Positions 8,810-17,533 of a stretch of 64,000 nt of DNA are shown piece after piece (the first letter of the stretch is position 1; every line of letters begins with the position of its first letter). The translations under genes were made by a program, and so were the position numbers. Source of the stretch: CAWJMN01 sp963844055 (GTDB taxonomy: Bacteria > Planctomycetota > Planctomycetia > Pirellulales > Pirellulaceae); assembly GCA_963844055.1 (NCBI GenBank), contig CAWJMN010000001.1, positions 248,001 to 312,000 on the forward strand, written 5' to 3'. The notes under the pieces were generated by a model. That model was not told the DNA's origin and did no database searches. It worked only from the letters and a program-made list of their open reading frames with translations.

Positions 8810-10135
8810 TTAAAACTTAGGGTTGGTCAGGCTGGCGGAAAGGGGTGGAAGTGACGTTGGTGGCGCAGGTGTTTTCGGCGCCGGTTCTGTAACGGGGTCT
8901 CGATGGGATTTGCCAGAGGCCCGTTTGGCCTGTCGAACGTAGTCGGTAATTCTCTGTTCGGCCATGGCGATGTTCCCGGTGGTGGCCATCAGGTCTCCCA
9001 GGGCCGTCACATGGCGACCAAAATCCGCGGGGTTTTCCATGGGGGGATCGCGAGGACGACCAAACATGATCGATCGTGAAACACAATAGAACATTCCCAC
9101 AAGGATCAGGTGGAACGCAATGATGTTAAGGGGCCAGATCTTAAAGAAGGCGATCAGCTGGTTTCCCTCGGGATCTTCATCCTTTTCGAGGACCGGTGGG
9201 CCTCCTTTGTCGCTTTGCAGGAAAACCACATGCTGACCTGAATAGCTGGTGGTGGTGTCGATCAGGTTTTCGGCCAGCTTGCGATGTTCCGGATTCACAA
9301 GGGGATAGTTCAGCAGGAATGAGCCGTTGCTAATGACGATTATTTGGCTGTCAGGCCAATGATCCTTCTCGACAGCAAACGCCCATTGATCCGCGCCGTT
9401 AGAAAGGAGGGATTCATAATGCAGAGCGGAATCTACATCGGTGACCCCCGTCAGATCGGCGGGAACGGGAATAGCCAACTGGTTCTCTAAGGGAAGGTGG
9501 GCTGCCTGGGGATCAAAGCTGGAGGCCCAAGGGCCGGAGAACTCTCCTTGAGACAGACGCTTTTGTCCATTTCGAGACGCAAACCAATAGCCGTAGGTCG
9601 ATTTAGAAATTTGCGCCCGGTGGGAAATCCATTCGGCGTCGGCCATGGCCCGTTCGCGAGCGATACGGGGCAAATCTTGAGGTGCGGCAATAGCTTGGGC
9701 ATCTCGCCAATAGTCGGGCGCGGCATTGTAATCTCGGCCCACATAGACAAGTCGGGCGTCGGGCGTTTGTTCCAGCCACGTTTCAAAGAACTTGCGTTGC
9801 TCGGCAGTGGGGGGCTCAAAGTCGTTAGGAAACCAAACGATAACCTGGGCCTTGCGACGTACTGATGGGGAAAGCCGCGTTACGACCGAGACTTTATGAC
9901 CATGTTTGCGATACATTTCGGCAAAGACGCCTGTACCGTTCACGCTGGTGGAATAATGGAATCCATCACGCCGGCCGTAGCCTACGGCCAAGGTCTCTTC
10001 TGGCTTTTGGAAAGCCATGGCCAGTCCGATTGCAGCAAAGATCAGTACCACGGCGGCAACGGCAACAATCACGATGGGCAAGTTGCTGGTTGGCTTGGTA
10101 GCGGCGGTCGTTTTTGAAGCGGGGAGAGTGCTCAT
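8810..10135 (-). CDS. DUF4350-like membrane-anchored protein
   Basis: The 441-residue protein has one N-terminal transmembrane helix (about residues 19-43), a long extracytoplasmic region and a second helix near residues 331-352 (WPLNIIAFHLILVGMFYCVS), then a cytoplasmic Pro/Ala/Ser-rich tail. The middle (SVNGTGVFAEMYRKHGHKV ... VIVWFPNDFEPP ... VVFLQ) has the layout of DUF4350 proteins, which resemble glutamine-amidotransferase folds without the catalytic residues. Proteins of this type sit in the same MoxR clusters in other bacteria. Its ATG overlaps the upstream stop by four bases (ATGA). The biochemical role is unknown. Confidence 0.7.
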   Translation of the reverse strand: MSTLPASKTTAATKPTSNLPIVIVAVAAVVLIFAAIGLAMAFQKPEETLAVGYGRRDGFHYSTSVNGTGVFAEMYRKHGHKVSVVTRLSPSVRRKAQVIVWFPNDFEPPTAEQRKFFETWLEQTPDARLVYVGRDYNAAPDYWRDAQAIAAPQDLPRIARERAMADAEWISHRAQISKSTYGYWFASRNGQKRLSQGEFSGPWASSFDPQAAHLPLENQLAIPVPADLTGVTDVDSALHYESLLSNGADQWAFAVEKDHWPDSQIIVISNGSFLLNYPLVNPEHRKLAENLIDTTTSYSGQHVVFLQSDKGGPPVLEKDEDPEGNQLIAFFKIWPLNIIAFHLILVGMFYCVSRSIMFGRPRDPPMENPADFGRHVTALGDLMATTGNIAMAEQRITDYVRQAKRASGKSHRDPVTEPAPKTPAPPTSLPPLSASLTNPKF

Positions 10136-10968
10136 GCAGCCTCCGCTTTGGCAAGGGCCTTGGTCAACGACTCAAACTGGTCGAGTTGATTCCAGCAGAC
10201 CAGAAACTGGGCCTCCGTGATCAACTTCTTGCCGAAGAAGGCATCTTCAAACAGGGTGATGGTTCCTTCTACGAGGCTGGCGACGGGGGCCTGCTTGCGT
10301 AGTTCGCGCAAGTACTGCCGATTGGTCTTTCCTTTGGACAGGCGAATGAGGTGCCGTTCATCCAGGCTGACCAATTGGTGGGCATACAGGTAAATGATCG
10401 CCTGGCCATAGTTGCCTTGTGCCATCAAGCTGCGTGCCATAGAGAGGAAGTCCCCTTCATGGCTTGCGAGTTGCATCGGCAGCTTTTGAACTTGGTCCAC
10501 TTTTCGGGATGTTTCCACGACCTTGGTGGCCTTCGACTCGGTGATTTCGCGACGTAAGAAGCGATTGCCCACCATCCAAATCAGGACAGCACAAACGGCG
10601 AACAGCGCCATGTAACCGATGACATTCAGCAGGGGCCCCAAAAAGGAACCGCGAGGACCCGTCGGACCACCGCCACCCGGTGGGATGGTTCTGATTTTGG
10701 GAAAGTAGGATAACTTCCGATTGGGTGGCTCAAAATCATCAACTGCCTGAGGCAGGAGTTCGATCTTGCGAACGCCGTCAGCCTCTTTGTTGTACCAAGG
10801 ATAGGCTCCCCCACGCAGCGCATCGCGAGCAGGATCTTCTTGGGCAACGGCACGAGTTGTCAGTAGGCCCAGGCATGCCACCACCAACAATCCCAGGGCA
10901 ACTCGCCAGCCGTAAAATGGAATGGTGAGAATGCCATCGCGTAAAAATCGTTTGCAGGCATTGGCCAT
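10132..10968 (-). CDS. DUF4129-like membrane protein of the MoxR cluster
   Basis: I start this at the ATG at 10968, which overlaps the upstream stop as TAATG, giving 278 residues. An N-terminal hydrophobic segment (FYGWRVALGLLVVACLGLL) ends at an Ala-x-Ala signal-like site (TRAVAQ). A proline/glycine linker is followed by a second helix (about residues 120-140, IGYMALFAVCAVLIWMVG) and a helical cytoplasmic C terminus (DFLSMARSLMAQGNYGQAIIYLYAHQL ... LVEGTITLFEDAFFG) that matches the layout of DUF4129 domains. Such proteins accompany DUF4350 and DUF58 proteins. The stop overlaps the next start (ATGA), so the set is one translational unit. Confidence 0.65.
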   Translation of the reverse strand: MANACKRFLRDGILTIPFYGWRVALGLLVVACLGLLTTRAVAQEDPARDALRGGAYPWYNKEADGVRKIELLPQAVDDFEPPNRKLSYFPKIRTIPPGGGGPTGPRGSFLGPLLNVIGYMALFAVCAVLIWMVGNRFLRREITESKATKVVETSRKVDQVQKLPMQLASHEGDFLSMARSLMAQGNYGQAIIYLYAHQLVSLDERHLIRLSKGKTNRQYLRELRKQAPVASLVEGTITLFEDAFFGKKLITEAQFLVCWNQLDQFESLTKALAKAEAA

Positions 10969-11867
10969 TACAGCACCTTCTCCCGCATACGCAGTTCTTC
11001 CGCACGGAGCAGAAGTTCTACTTCCCAACCTTCATGCCGAATCCGCAGGTCAAGATATTCCAAGTAGCGAACGATCGACGCGTAAGCCGCCACCGACCAC
11101 AGCGCCGCCGGAAACAAAAAATGGACGAAGAGAGGACTCAGGGGCGAATGAATGCTAAACAGCAACGACATCAATCCATAGGCCGAGCTGACCATCAGAA
11201 ACACTAGCAACGTGTTGATGAGGGATGAGCCCATCCAGCGCACCATCAAGTCTCCACTGCTAGGGCCGTGCAAAAAGCTGCTCCGCTTGGCAATCGATAG
11301 GACGGCAGGATTGCGCAACGAGAGGGGGCTGCGTTCTAGCATGATGATCTCGCTGATGAACGGACGAAACGCCCGCATGCCAGCGGAGCCAAGGGCAATC
11401 ATTGGCAGAAAAATCGCTTCCCAAGGAGCCCCTTCGCCAAAGTTGCGATCAACCAGCAGTGGCAAAAAAGCCGCCAGCGCCATCCCTCGAATCACGAAGT
11501 GGCAAATCGTGATTTGTGGCAAAGCTCGCCACATGTCTTTGATGACCTGTCGCAATGAAACAGGCTGTAAAAACACGGCCGGGCCTAAAAACGCCACGGT
11601 AGGAATTGAAAGCAGCGGGGCCTGAATATAGATCATCAGGATCATGGCCCAGTAATAACGGAATGGAAAGAAGAATTCATCTTCTGTCGCCTGCGATGTG
11701 GTCATCCAGCCAAGCAGCAGATAATTCAGCACCATGAGGGGGACGATGACCAGCAGCATCGACATCGACCAAGGCGCGAAAAAGTCGCGCATGACCTGCA
11801 AGGCCATGTCGTGGGTGTCGAGTACGTTCCGCTCGCGCACGGCGAGGCGCATCGTATCAAGCTGCAT
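10968..11867 (-). CDS. polytopic membrane protein of the MoxR cluster
   Basis: About 299 residues with roughly five or six hydrophobic helices, among them SMSMLLVIVPLMVLNYLLLG, YYWAMILMIYIQAPLL and LINTLLVFLMVSSAYGLMSL. I place the start at the ATG at 11867, preceded by GGAG at a spacing of 6. It overlaps the end of the SpoIIM-like gene by 11 bases. I do not recognise a named domain. Its position between the SpoIIM-like and DUF4129-like genes suggests it is a membrane subunit of the same assembly, possibly a permease-like partner of the SpoIIM protein. Confidence 0.6.
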   Translation of the reverse strand: MQLDTMRLAVRERNVLDTHDMALQVMRDFFAPWSMSMLLVIVPLMVLNYLLLGWMTTSQATEDEFFFPFRYYWAMILMIYIQAPLLSIPTVAFLGPAVFLQPVSLRQVIKDMWRALPQITICHFVIRGMALAAFLPLLVDRNFGEGAPWEAIFLPMIALGSAGMRAFRPFISEIIMLERSPLSLRNPAVLSIAKRSSFLHGPSSGDLMVRWMGSSLINTLLVFLMVSSAYGLMSLLFSIHSPLSPLFVHFLFPAALWSVAAYASIVRYLEYLDLRIRHEGWEVELLLRAEELRMREKVL

Positions 11868-12867
11868 GACGTACTCCGCGGGGCATGCCAAGTACGACGA
11901 AATAGAACATCAGCATGGCGCTGGAAATGAGCGCGATTGCTACCTTTACCCAGTAGGGAAGGGGAGAAGGGGAGACAAAGCCTTCGATGAGTGCTGCCAA
12001 AAAGAACAGCATCATGATCGTGGGGATTACAGGCATCATCTTGCGAGCGTGAAATTGCAAAGATCCTAGCCGCGACATCGTCCCTGGAATGATCCACGAA
12101 ACGCCTAGCCGCAAGCCAGCACCCGCCGAGAGGACGATCGCCGTTAACTCAAATGGGCCGTGGGCCGTCACAAAGTGGAAGAAGTTTTGGCCTTCATTGT
12201 TGATAAGCTCCGGACGAGCCATGTAGCCAAAGCTGGCCCCCAGCACCAAGGCGTTGTACATGGCCATGAAAATGCCAGGGACGACCAGCACGCCCATGGC
12301 AAAGCATTGAAAGCCAATCCCGGTGTTATGGCCAATGTAATGTCCGGCCATCAGCATGTTCATGTCAGGATCGCGGATGCCGGCGGTCGCAGTGCTGTCG
12401 ATATCGTTGGCATACATCTGTTTCAGCTGGTCGAGCTGAGTTTGGCCGATCAGTTGTTCGGCAAAGTCGGGCCAACGTTTGTTGTTGGCCGCAAAATAGG
12501 CAGCGCCGATGAAAACGACCCAGAACAAAACAAACATGAACTGAATGCAGCGATCATTGAAGATCTGCTGTGGCACATCTTCAAAGAGGGTCTTCATCCA
12601 TTTCTTCGCGTCGAGCCGCTTGCTGCGATACAGTCGATTGCGTGCTCGTCCGACCAGCAGATGCAGGTACTGAACCGTGTTTTGGGGAAGCTGGTAAGCG
12701 TCTGCAAGTGCGAGATCGGCGCAGGCCGCACGGTAAAGCGCCGCAAAACGGCCCATTTCCGGAAAGCGGCTTTTTTCACCAAAGGGGCCAGTTTGTAACT
12801 GATCACAGAGCCGTTCAAGCTCTAGCCAGTTTTGGCGTCGTCGTTCAAGTAGTTCGAGAACTTTCAT
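11857..12867 (-). CDS. stage II sporulation protein M (SpoIIM) family membrane protein
   Basis: The 336-residue protein has an N-terminal helical cytoplasmic part (LLERRRQNWLELERLCDQL) and a membrane core. Core segments are FMFVLFWVVFIGAAYFAANN, then the SpoIIM-type GHYIGHNTGIGFQCFAMGVL, MYNALVLGASFGYM and FFHFVTAHGPFELTAIVLSAGAG, where the conserved H-G-x-x-E motif is intact. Outside spore formers this family (DUF95) is found beside RDD and MoxR/DUF58 genes and has no sporulation role. It lies about 60 bases downstream of the RDD gene on the same strand, and together they form the membrane head of the cluster. Confidence 0.88.
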   Translation of the reverse strand: MKVLELLERRRQNWLELERLCDQLQTGPFGEKSRFPEMGRFAALYRAACADLALADAYQLPQNTVQYLHLLVGRARNRLYRSKRLDAKKWMKTLFEDVPQQIFNDRCIQFMFVLFWVVFIGAAYFAANNKRWPDFAEQLIGQTQLDQLKQMYANDIDSTATAGIRDPDMNMLMAGHYIGHNTGIGFQCFAMGVLVVPGIFMAMYNALVLGASFGYMARPELINNEGQNFFHFVTAHGPFELTAIVLSAGAGLRLGVSWIIPGTMSRLGSLQFHARKMMPVIPTIMMLFFLAALIEGFVSPSPLPYWVKVAIALISSAMLMFYFVVLGMPRGVRHAA

Positions 12868-12926
12868 TTCACCATCCGCTTTGTTCTGATCAGGTCGCAG
12901 TGTCGCAAGACGCGGCTGGGCGGAGG

Positions 12927-13865
12927 TTATCCGCTGGGCCCAGACCAGGGAGAGGAAGGTGGTCCACCCACCGGCATAGACAACGGTGGTGAATTGACGG
13001 TTCCCATTGGAGCAGGCCCACCAAAACCTGTTTGCGTCAGGATCGGAATTGAGCCCCTGACAACCGGCTGCTGTGGGATAGCGCTACGAGCGGCGGCCAA
13101 TTGTTTTTCATCATCGGCGCTGTCCGCAATGAACGTGCGGTAGTAAATCGCACACAACAGCAAGTCATAACTAGTGTCAGCCGGTAGGCCGAACTGTTCC
13201 AGCAGTGGTTTGGCCAAATGGCGAGCCACTTCTTTTCGACGTGGCACCGTAAAGAAGCGGCGACGTTCGACATAAGTGGCGATCGCTTTCGCTAGGCTGC
13301 GATTGACGACGAAATTCGGGGGAAGGTAGCCTGCCAATTGGATAGCGCGCGGATCTTCTAGCCGAGCAAGTCCCATGAGCCAGTGACGCTCTTCGACGAC
13401 GACGATGGTGCCGCAGACCATGTCCCCCAGACGCTGGTACTTTCGCGAGGCCATCATCAGGCTGAGTCCCACAAAGGGGATCGTGATATCGGCGAGGCGA
13501 ATCATATTGCGAAGGATCGCCTGCATGGCGTCGATTGGTTCACCCGTTTCGGTGAGGACCCGCAGGCCTAGCAGGCGTTTGCCGGGCGTCTGACCGTTCA
13601 TAAAGATCTCGAACAGCCCGCCGTAGAACCAATTGAGCAGGAAGATCGAGACGGTAATCAGCGCTGACGCTAATCCCATGCTGATCTGGCCGACGGTCAA
13701 ACTGAAGATAATCACGAGGACGACCATGATGAAGGTCATCAGGGCGAGGTCGAGCACATAGGCGGGCAAGCGTCGGAACGGGCCGGCGAGCCGATATTCG
13801 AACTCAATATTCTCGGGGGTCACCACCCGGAGGATCGAGTCGATTTGTTGAGGTGCCTTAGGCAT
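12927..13865 (-). CDS. RDD family membrane protein
   Basis: The 312-residue protein begins with the planctomycete-type RDD N terminus (DSILRVVTPENIEFEYRLAG PF) and carries RRLPAYVLDLALMTF (the R-x-x-A-x-x-x-D motif), then two or three helices with NGQTPGKRLLGLRVL, a family hallmark. The remaining roughly 130 residues are cytoplasmic and end in a Pro/Gly-rich tail. RDD proteins are membrane proteins of mostly unknown function; some act in ion transport. It is the first gene of the minus-strand cluster that runs to 6038, so the promoter should lie in 13866-14072. Confidence 0.88.
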   Translation of the reverse strand: MPKAPQQIDSILRVVTPENIEFEYRLAGPFRRLPAYVLDLALMTFIMVVLVIIFSLTVGQISMGLASALITVSIFLLNWFYGGLFEIFMNGQTPGKRLLGLRVLTETGEPIDAMQAILRNMIRLADITIPFVGLSLMMASRKYQRLGDMVCGTIVVVEERHWLMGLARLEDPRAIQLAGYLPPNFVVNRSLAKAIATYVERRRFFTVPRRKEVARHLAKPLLEQFGLPADTSYDLLLCAIYYRTFIADSADDEKQLAAARSAIPQQPVVRGSIPILTQTGFGGPAPMGTVNSPPLSMPVGGPPSSPWSGPSG

Positions 13866-14072
13866 GCGAAACTAGCATCGTGGATAAGTGGGAGATAGGC
13901 TGCGGAATGCACCCATCTCAGAAGTCTCCCCATTATCGGTGGTCTGGCGATGACTTGCAAGATTCCACCCGAGAACCTCCACGGATCGTTCGCGATAGCC
14001 AAGGAAATCTTGGCGGGAAATCGCCGTGAGAGGGAAGTTGGCCGATTTTGCCGGGCGAACAACCCACCAGCG

Positions 14073-16418
14073 TTAGGCTGGGTTAGGTGGGGCCGAACGC
14101 AACGTGGTTGGACGGTCCATGACCGATTGCAGCAGTTCTTCGGCCGAGCGATGGTAGGGAAGCCGCTTAAACCAGAATAGCAAAAGGATTCCTAGGCATG
14201 CGGCTGCCGCAGCAAAGCCGGGCTGAAAGACGAAGCCGGTCTCACCATCGTGCTGGATCTCGAAATAGATGAATTTCAGCCAGGGATGGGATTCGACCAA
14301 GTTCTTGTCGACCAGCCCCATCAGCACCGCTAAGGAATTATGCGTGAAGTGATAGAGCATGGCCGGGAACAGGCTTCCTGTCTTTACGGCGACGTAGCCA
14401 ATGATGATTCCCACAATAAAGGCGGAGAGGGATTGTTGCAAAATACCGTGGGCGATGCCAAAGAAGGCACTGGCCAGTACGATTGCGCCCCATTTGTGTC
14501 CCATCCGGCGTAGACCCGAAAGGAGGAAACCGCGGAAGGCAAGTTCTTCGCAAATGGCAGGAGTTACCCCCAGCATCAGGATGGCGACCCCGAGCGGCAT
14601 CGCTTCGAACTGACGGCTGAGCATTTTGATTTGCTGGGCCATCTGTTCCCCCGGTGGATAGAGCTGACTAATCCCCATGGCAAGCCAGGTGAGGGCAGGG
14701 TGGAACAATGCCGCGAGCAGCACTGCTGCGGGAAGCGTAGTCCAAAACGAGGGGGCTCTGAGCGACAGGGACTCAAGCGGACGTCGCGTTAGTAGGATGG
14801 CCATCAAGACGGCTGGCAGCGCAATAACGGTGAGTTGGACCGCCATGTTGACCAGCACCATCTCTTTCCAGTTGGTGGGCACATGAATCATGAAGTTCAT
14901 AAAGAACCGCAGGATCAAAATCAACATGCCGCAGAGGAGGCCTTCGCTAACGCTGGGCATATCTTCACGATCGCGCAATAGATGCCGCAGCCACAGCCCC
15001 ACTTGAAAGCGTTCACTTTCGCGGAACAGAACGGTCTCGCTTTGGAATTGATGGATCGCCCAGCGAATGCTGATCCAGCAGCAAGTGCAAGTTACTGCTG
15101 CCACAAAGAGCACATACTTGAGAGCTTCCAAATACTGTCCTTCGATCAGCGACCGAAGCAAAAGCATCAGCCCGGAGAGTGGGATGAGCGAAGTACCCAG
15201 GTCAAGCTGAGTGGAAGGCATGATCGGAAACATCATCAATGGCAGCGAGATCATCAACAGAGGCATCAGGTAATACTGTCCCTCTTTGGAACTGCGTGCA
15301 AATGTGGCGATCGCCAAGGCGAGCGCGCTAAACATGGCAGAAATCGGTACTAGCGCGACGACCAACCAAACTATGGCAAACACCGGCGGTGGGCCGACTT
15401 CAATCGGCAATGGCTGCGCCGACATGTTTTGAATCTGGTGCATGATGAACGTACCAGTTAGCCCCATGCCAAGCAGGTTTAGCAAAGAGGTTGCCATGCT
15501 GAAGGTCATCACGGTTAACAGCTTGCCCCAGACGATTTCACTACGCAGGGCAGGGCTACTTAGCAAGGTTTCTAGCGTACCCCGCTCCTTTTCTCCCGCA
15601 CAAAGATCAACGGCAGGATAGAAGGCCCCTGTCAAAGCCCAGATCAGCAAGACCAGCGGCAACACCTTCGACCAAATAGCGGCCCGAGGTCGGCCGGCAT
15701 CGGCAAGTTCTAACGTATTGACTTCAAATGGGCGGATCGTGTTTTCGGAAAGGTTGTTGCTGCGCAAACTTTCCAAGACGAGCTTTTGTCGCCACTCTTC
15801 TAAGACCCAGCCTACACGCTGCGCAGCAATTTGCGAGCGTTCCATGGCTCGATTAACGAAGACTTGGGGCTGAGGCAGTGCTTGGGTTTTAGGGGTGGCT
15901 GAGTCGGATTTCTCTGCTGAGGGCTCGGCCGTTTCCATCGGGGAGGGATGTTCTAAAAACCGCTTCCACTGGGTAGAAAACTCGGGCGGGAAATAAACGG
16001 CGGCGTCGATGGTGCCGGACTCAATATCCAATTGCATGGCGGCACGAAGCGCGGCCGCATCCAGTTGGCTAGTGCTGCTTGTGGCGCGATCGAGCTTGTA
16101 AAGATGGGCCTGCGTTGTAGGGCAGACGGTATCTGCAAATTTTGTGGTCGGAATATCGGTAGGCTGGTCAGGATTAGCTGGGGCGAGAAGCGGCGGCATT
16201 CCTTCGAGCGAGTCAATTCCTACAAGGCGAATCTTGGAGGGACGCTCTTGCCGAAACTGCTGGATCTGAAAGACACAGATCGATAGCAGCGGATATAGCA
16301 ACATCGGCAGTACGACGATCGTAAACAGCGTACGACGGTCGCGCAGTTGATCGCGTAGTTCACGCTGATAGATCAGCAGGATATTGTCCCAGGAGGGCTT
16401 CCAGTGGATGGGAATCAT
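14073..16418 (-). CDS. ABC-2 type permease fused to CPBP (CAAX-type) intramembrane protease
   Basis: The 781-residue protein has two parts. Residues 1 to about 470 are a NatB-like ABC-2 permease: a membrane segment at 24-42, a large extracytoplasmic loop, and helices with CAGEKERGTLETLLSSPALRSEI, the typical cytoplasmic motif. The rest is a CPBP domain with CEELAFRGFLLSGLRR (the EExxxR motif), FFGIAHG and LYHFTHNSLA, so all three metal-site motifs are intact. The gene overlaps the ATPase gene by four bases. Such fusions suggest export or processing of a peptide, or a membrane stress role like NatAB. One CTC-AGC heptamer (14617-14623) is read in frame here without any shift. Confidence 0.88.
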   Translation of the reverse strand: MIPIHWKPSWDNILLIYQRELRDQLRDRRTLFTIVVLPMLLYPLLSICVFQIQQFRQERPSKIRLVGIDSLEGMPPLLAPANPDQPTDIPTTKFADTVCPTTQAHLYKLDRATSSTSQLDAAALRAAMQLDIESGTIDAAVYFPPEFSTQWKRFLEHPSPMETAEPSAEKSDSATPKTQALPQPQVFVNRAMERSQIAAQRVGWVLEEWRQKLVLESLRSNNLSENTIRPFEVNTLELADAGRPRAAIWSKVLPLVLLIWALTGAFYPAVDLCAGEKERGTLETLLSSPALRSEIVWGKLLTVMTFSMATSLLNLLGMGLTGTFIMHQIQNMSAQPLPIEVGPPPVFAIVWLVVALVPISAMFSALALAIATFARSSKEGQYYLMPLLMISLPLMMFPIMPSTQLDLGTSLIPLSGLMLLLRSLIEGQYLEALKYVLFVAAVTCTCCWISIRWAIHQFQSETVLFRESERFQVGLWLRHLLRDREDMPSVSEGLLCGMLILILRFFMNFMIHVPTNWKEMVLVNMAVQLTVIALPAVLMAILLTRRPLESLSLRAPSFWTTLPAAVLLAALFHPALTWLAMGISQLYPPGEQMAQQIKMLSRQFEAMPLGVAILMLGVTPAICEELAFRGFLLSGLRRMGHKWGAIVLASAFFGIAHGILQQSLSAFIVGIIIGYVAVKTGSLFPAMLYHFTHNSLAVLMGLVDKNLVESHPWLKFIYFEIQHDGETGFVFQPGFAAAAACLGILLLFWFKRLPYHRSAEELLQSVMDRPTTLRSAPPNPA

Positions 16419-17176
16419 GGAATGCTCTCCGCACCGGCTTCTTCTCGCTTAGAAATCAGCTGGAAGAACAGTTCTTCAAAGTCCTGCTCATGATGGCGGT
16501 CACGGAGTTCATCCAGCGTCCCTTCGGACAGGATCTCTCCCCGATGCATGATTCCAATCCGATCACAAAGGCGCTCGACCTCACGCATGATGTGGGTCGA
16601 GAAGATGATGCATTTGCCATGGTCGCGTAGTTCAGAAACGGTCTTCAAAAGGGCGCGAGCAACCAGAACGTCCAGCCCGGCCGTCGCTTCATCAAAGACA
16701 AGAACAGGCGGGTCATGGATCAAGGCGCGTGCAATCGAGACCTTTTGCTTCATGCCGGTCGACATTTTGGAGCCGAGCACGTCGCGAATGTCACGCATCT
16801 TTAGTTGTTCAAACAGCAGTTCCATCCGCGGACGAAGTTCATCTTTTTGCAGACCAAACAGTCGGCCAAAATATTCCACCATTTCCCAGGCCGACATTCG
16901 GTCGTAGATGGCGGTATTGCACGAGACAAAGCCAATCTGGCGTCGGACCATCGTTGGCTGCGTGAGGCAGTCATAGCCGTTCACTGTTGCGCTGCCGCTT
17001 GTCGGCTGGAGAATCGTGCTGAGGATGCGCAAGGCGGTCGTTTTGCCAGCTCCATTGGGGCCAAGCAGGCCGTAGATCTCTCCGGCGACCGCTTGGAAAG
17101 AAATCCCGGCGAGCGCGACGAATTCGCCGCGCTGCAAGTCAGGATAGGTCTTTCGAAGGGCGCGGACATCAATCAT
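16415..17176 (-). CDS. ABC transporter ATP-binding protein, NatA/CcmA type
   Basis: The 253-residue ATPase has Walker A LLGPNGAGKTTALRIL, the Q-loop region IGFVSCNTAIYDRM, signature MSTGMKQKVSIARAL and Walker B VLVFDEATAGLDV, then a switch histidine in FSTHIMREVERL. The C terminus (GEILSEGTLDELRDRHHEQ) matches NatA-like exporters. It pairs with the permease-CPBP fusion through an ATGA overlap, so the two make one exporter in the cytoplasmic membrane. The substrate is unknown; NatAB relatives export Na+ or peptides. Confidence 0.92.
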   Translation of the reverse strand: MIDVRALRKTYPDLQRGEFVALAGISFQAVAGEIYGLLGPNGAGKTTALRILSTILQPTSGSATVNGYDCLTQPTMVRRQIGFVSCNTAIYDRMSAWEMVEYFGRLFGLQKDELRPRMELLFEQLKMRDIRDVLGSKMSTGMKQKVSIARALIHDPPVLVFDEATAGLDVLVARALLKTVSELRDHGKCIIFSTHIMREVERLCDRIGIMHRGEILSEGTLDELRDRHHEQDFEELFFQLISKREEAGAESIP

Positions 17177-17533
17177 AGCGGTTGTTCATTGGGTGACGCC
17201 GGCAGCCCATTAGCGGAAGAGGCTCATAGGATGCAAGCGCAGGCATGGAATATGAGAGCATACCTCACGCTGGTGCAACTCCTGACGAATGTAATTTCGA
17301 AACGAGCAAACTACAGGGCTGTTGGTCGCTTCACGCATGCAACGGGGACTGTGTCGGATGTAGCGTTTGTGCGGACTGCGATGGCTTGTTCGACTTAGTG
17401 GGGCGCCGCTTGGTTACATTCATGGCAAGCGACGCTTAGCAATCGGAATGTGAGCTAGGTTTGCACGGCATGCTGCTTCGATGGCAGCAGACTCCCGTTT
17501 GATTAGCCGTTAGATGAAGGTTGGCCCACCACG
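17177..17533. other. divergent intergenic region between natA-like and AAA ATPase genes
   Basis: About 357 bases with no convincing gene or strong hairpin. It should hold promoters for the divergent exporter operon and for the AAA ATPase gene. The short frames within it have no recognisable content. Confidence 0.35.
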
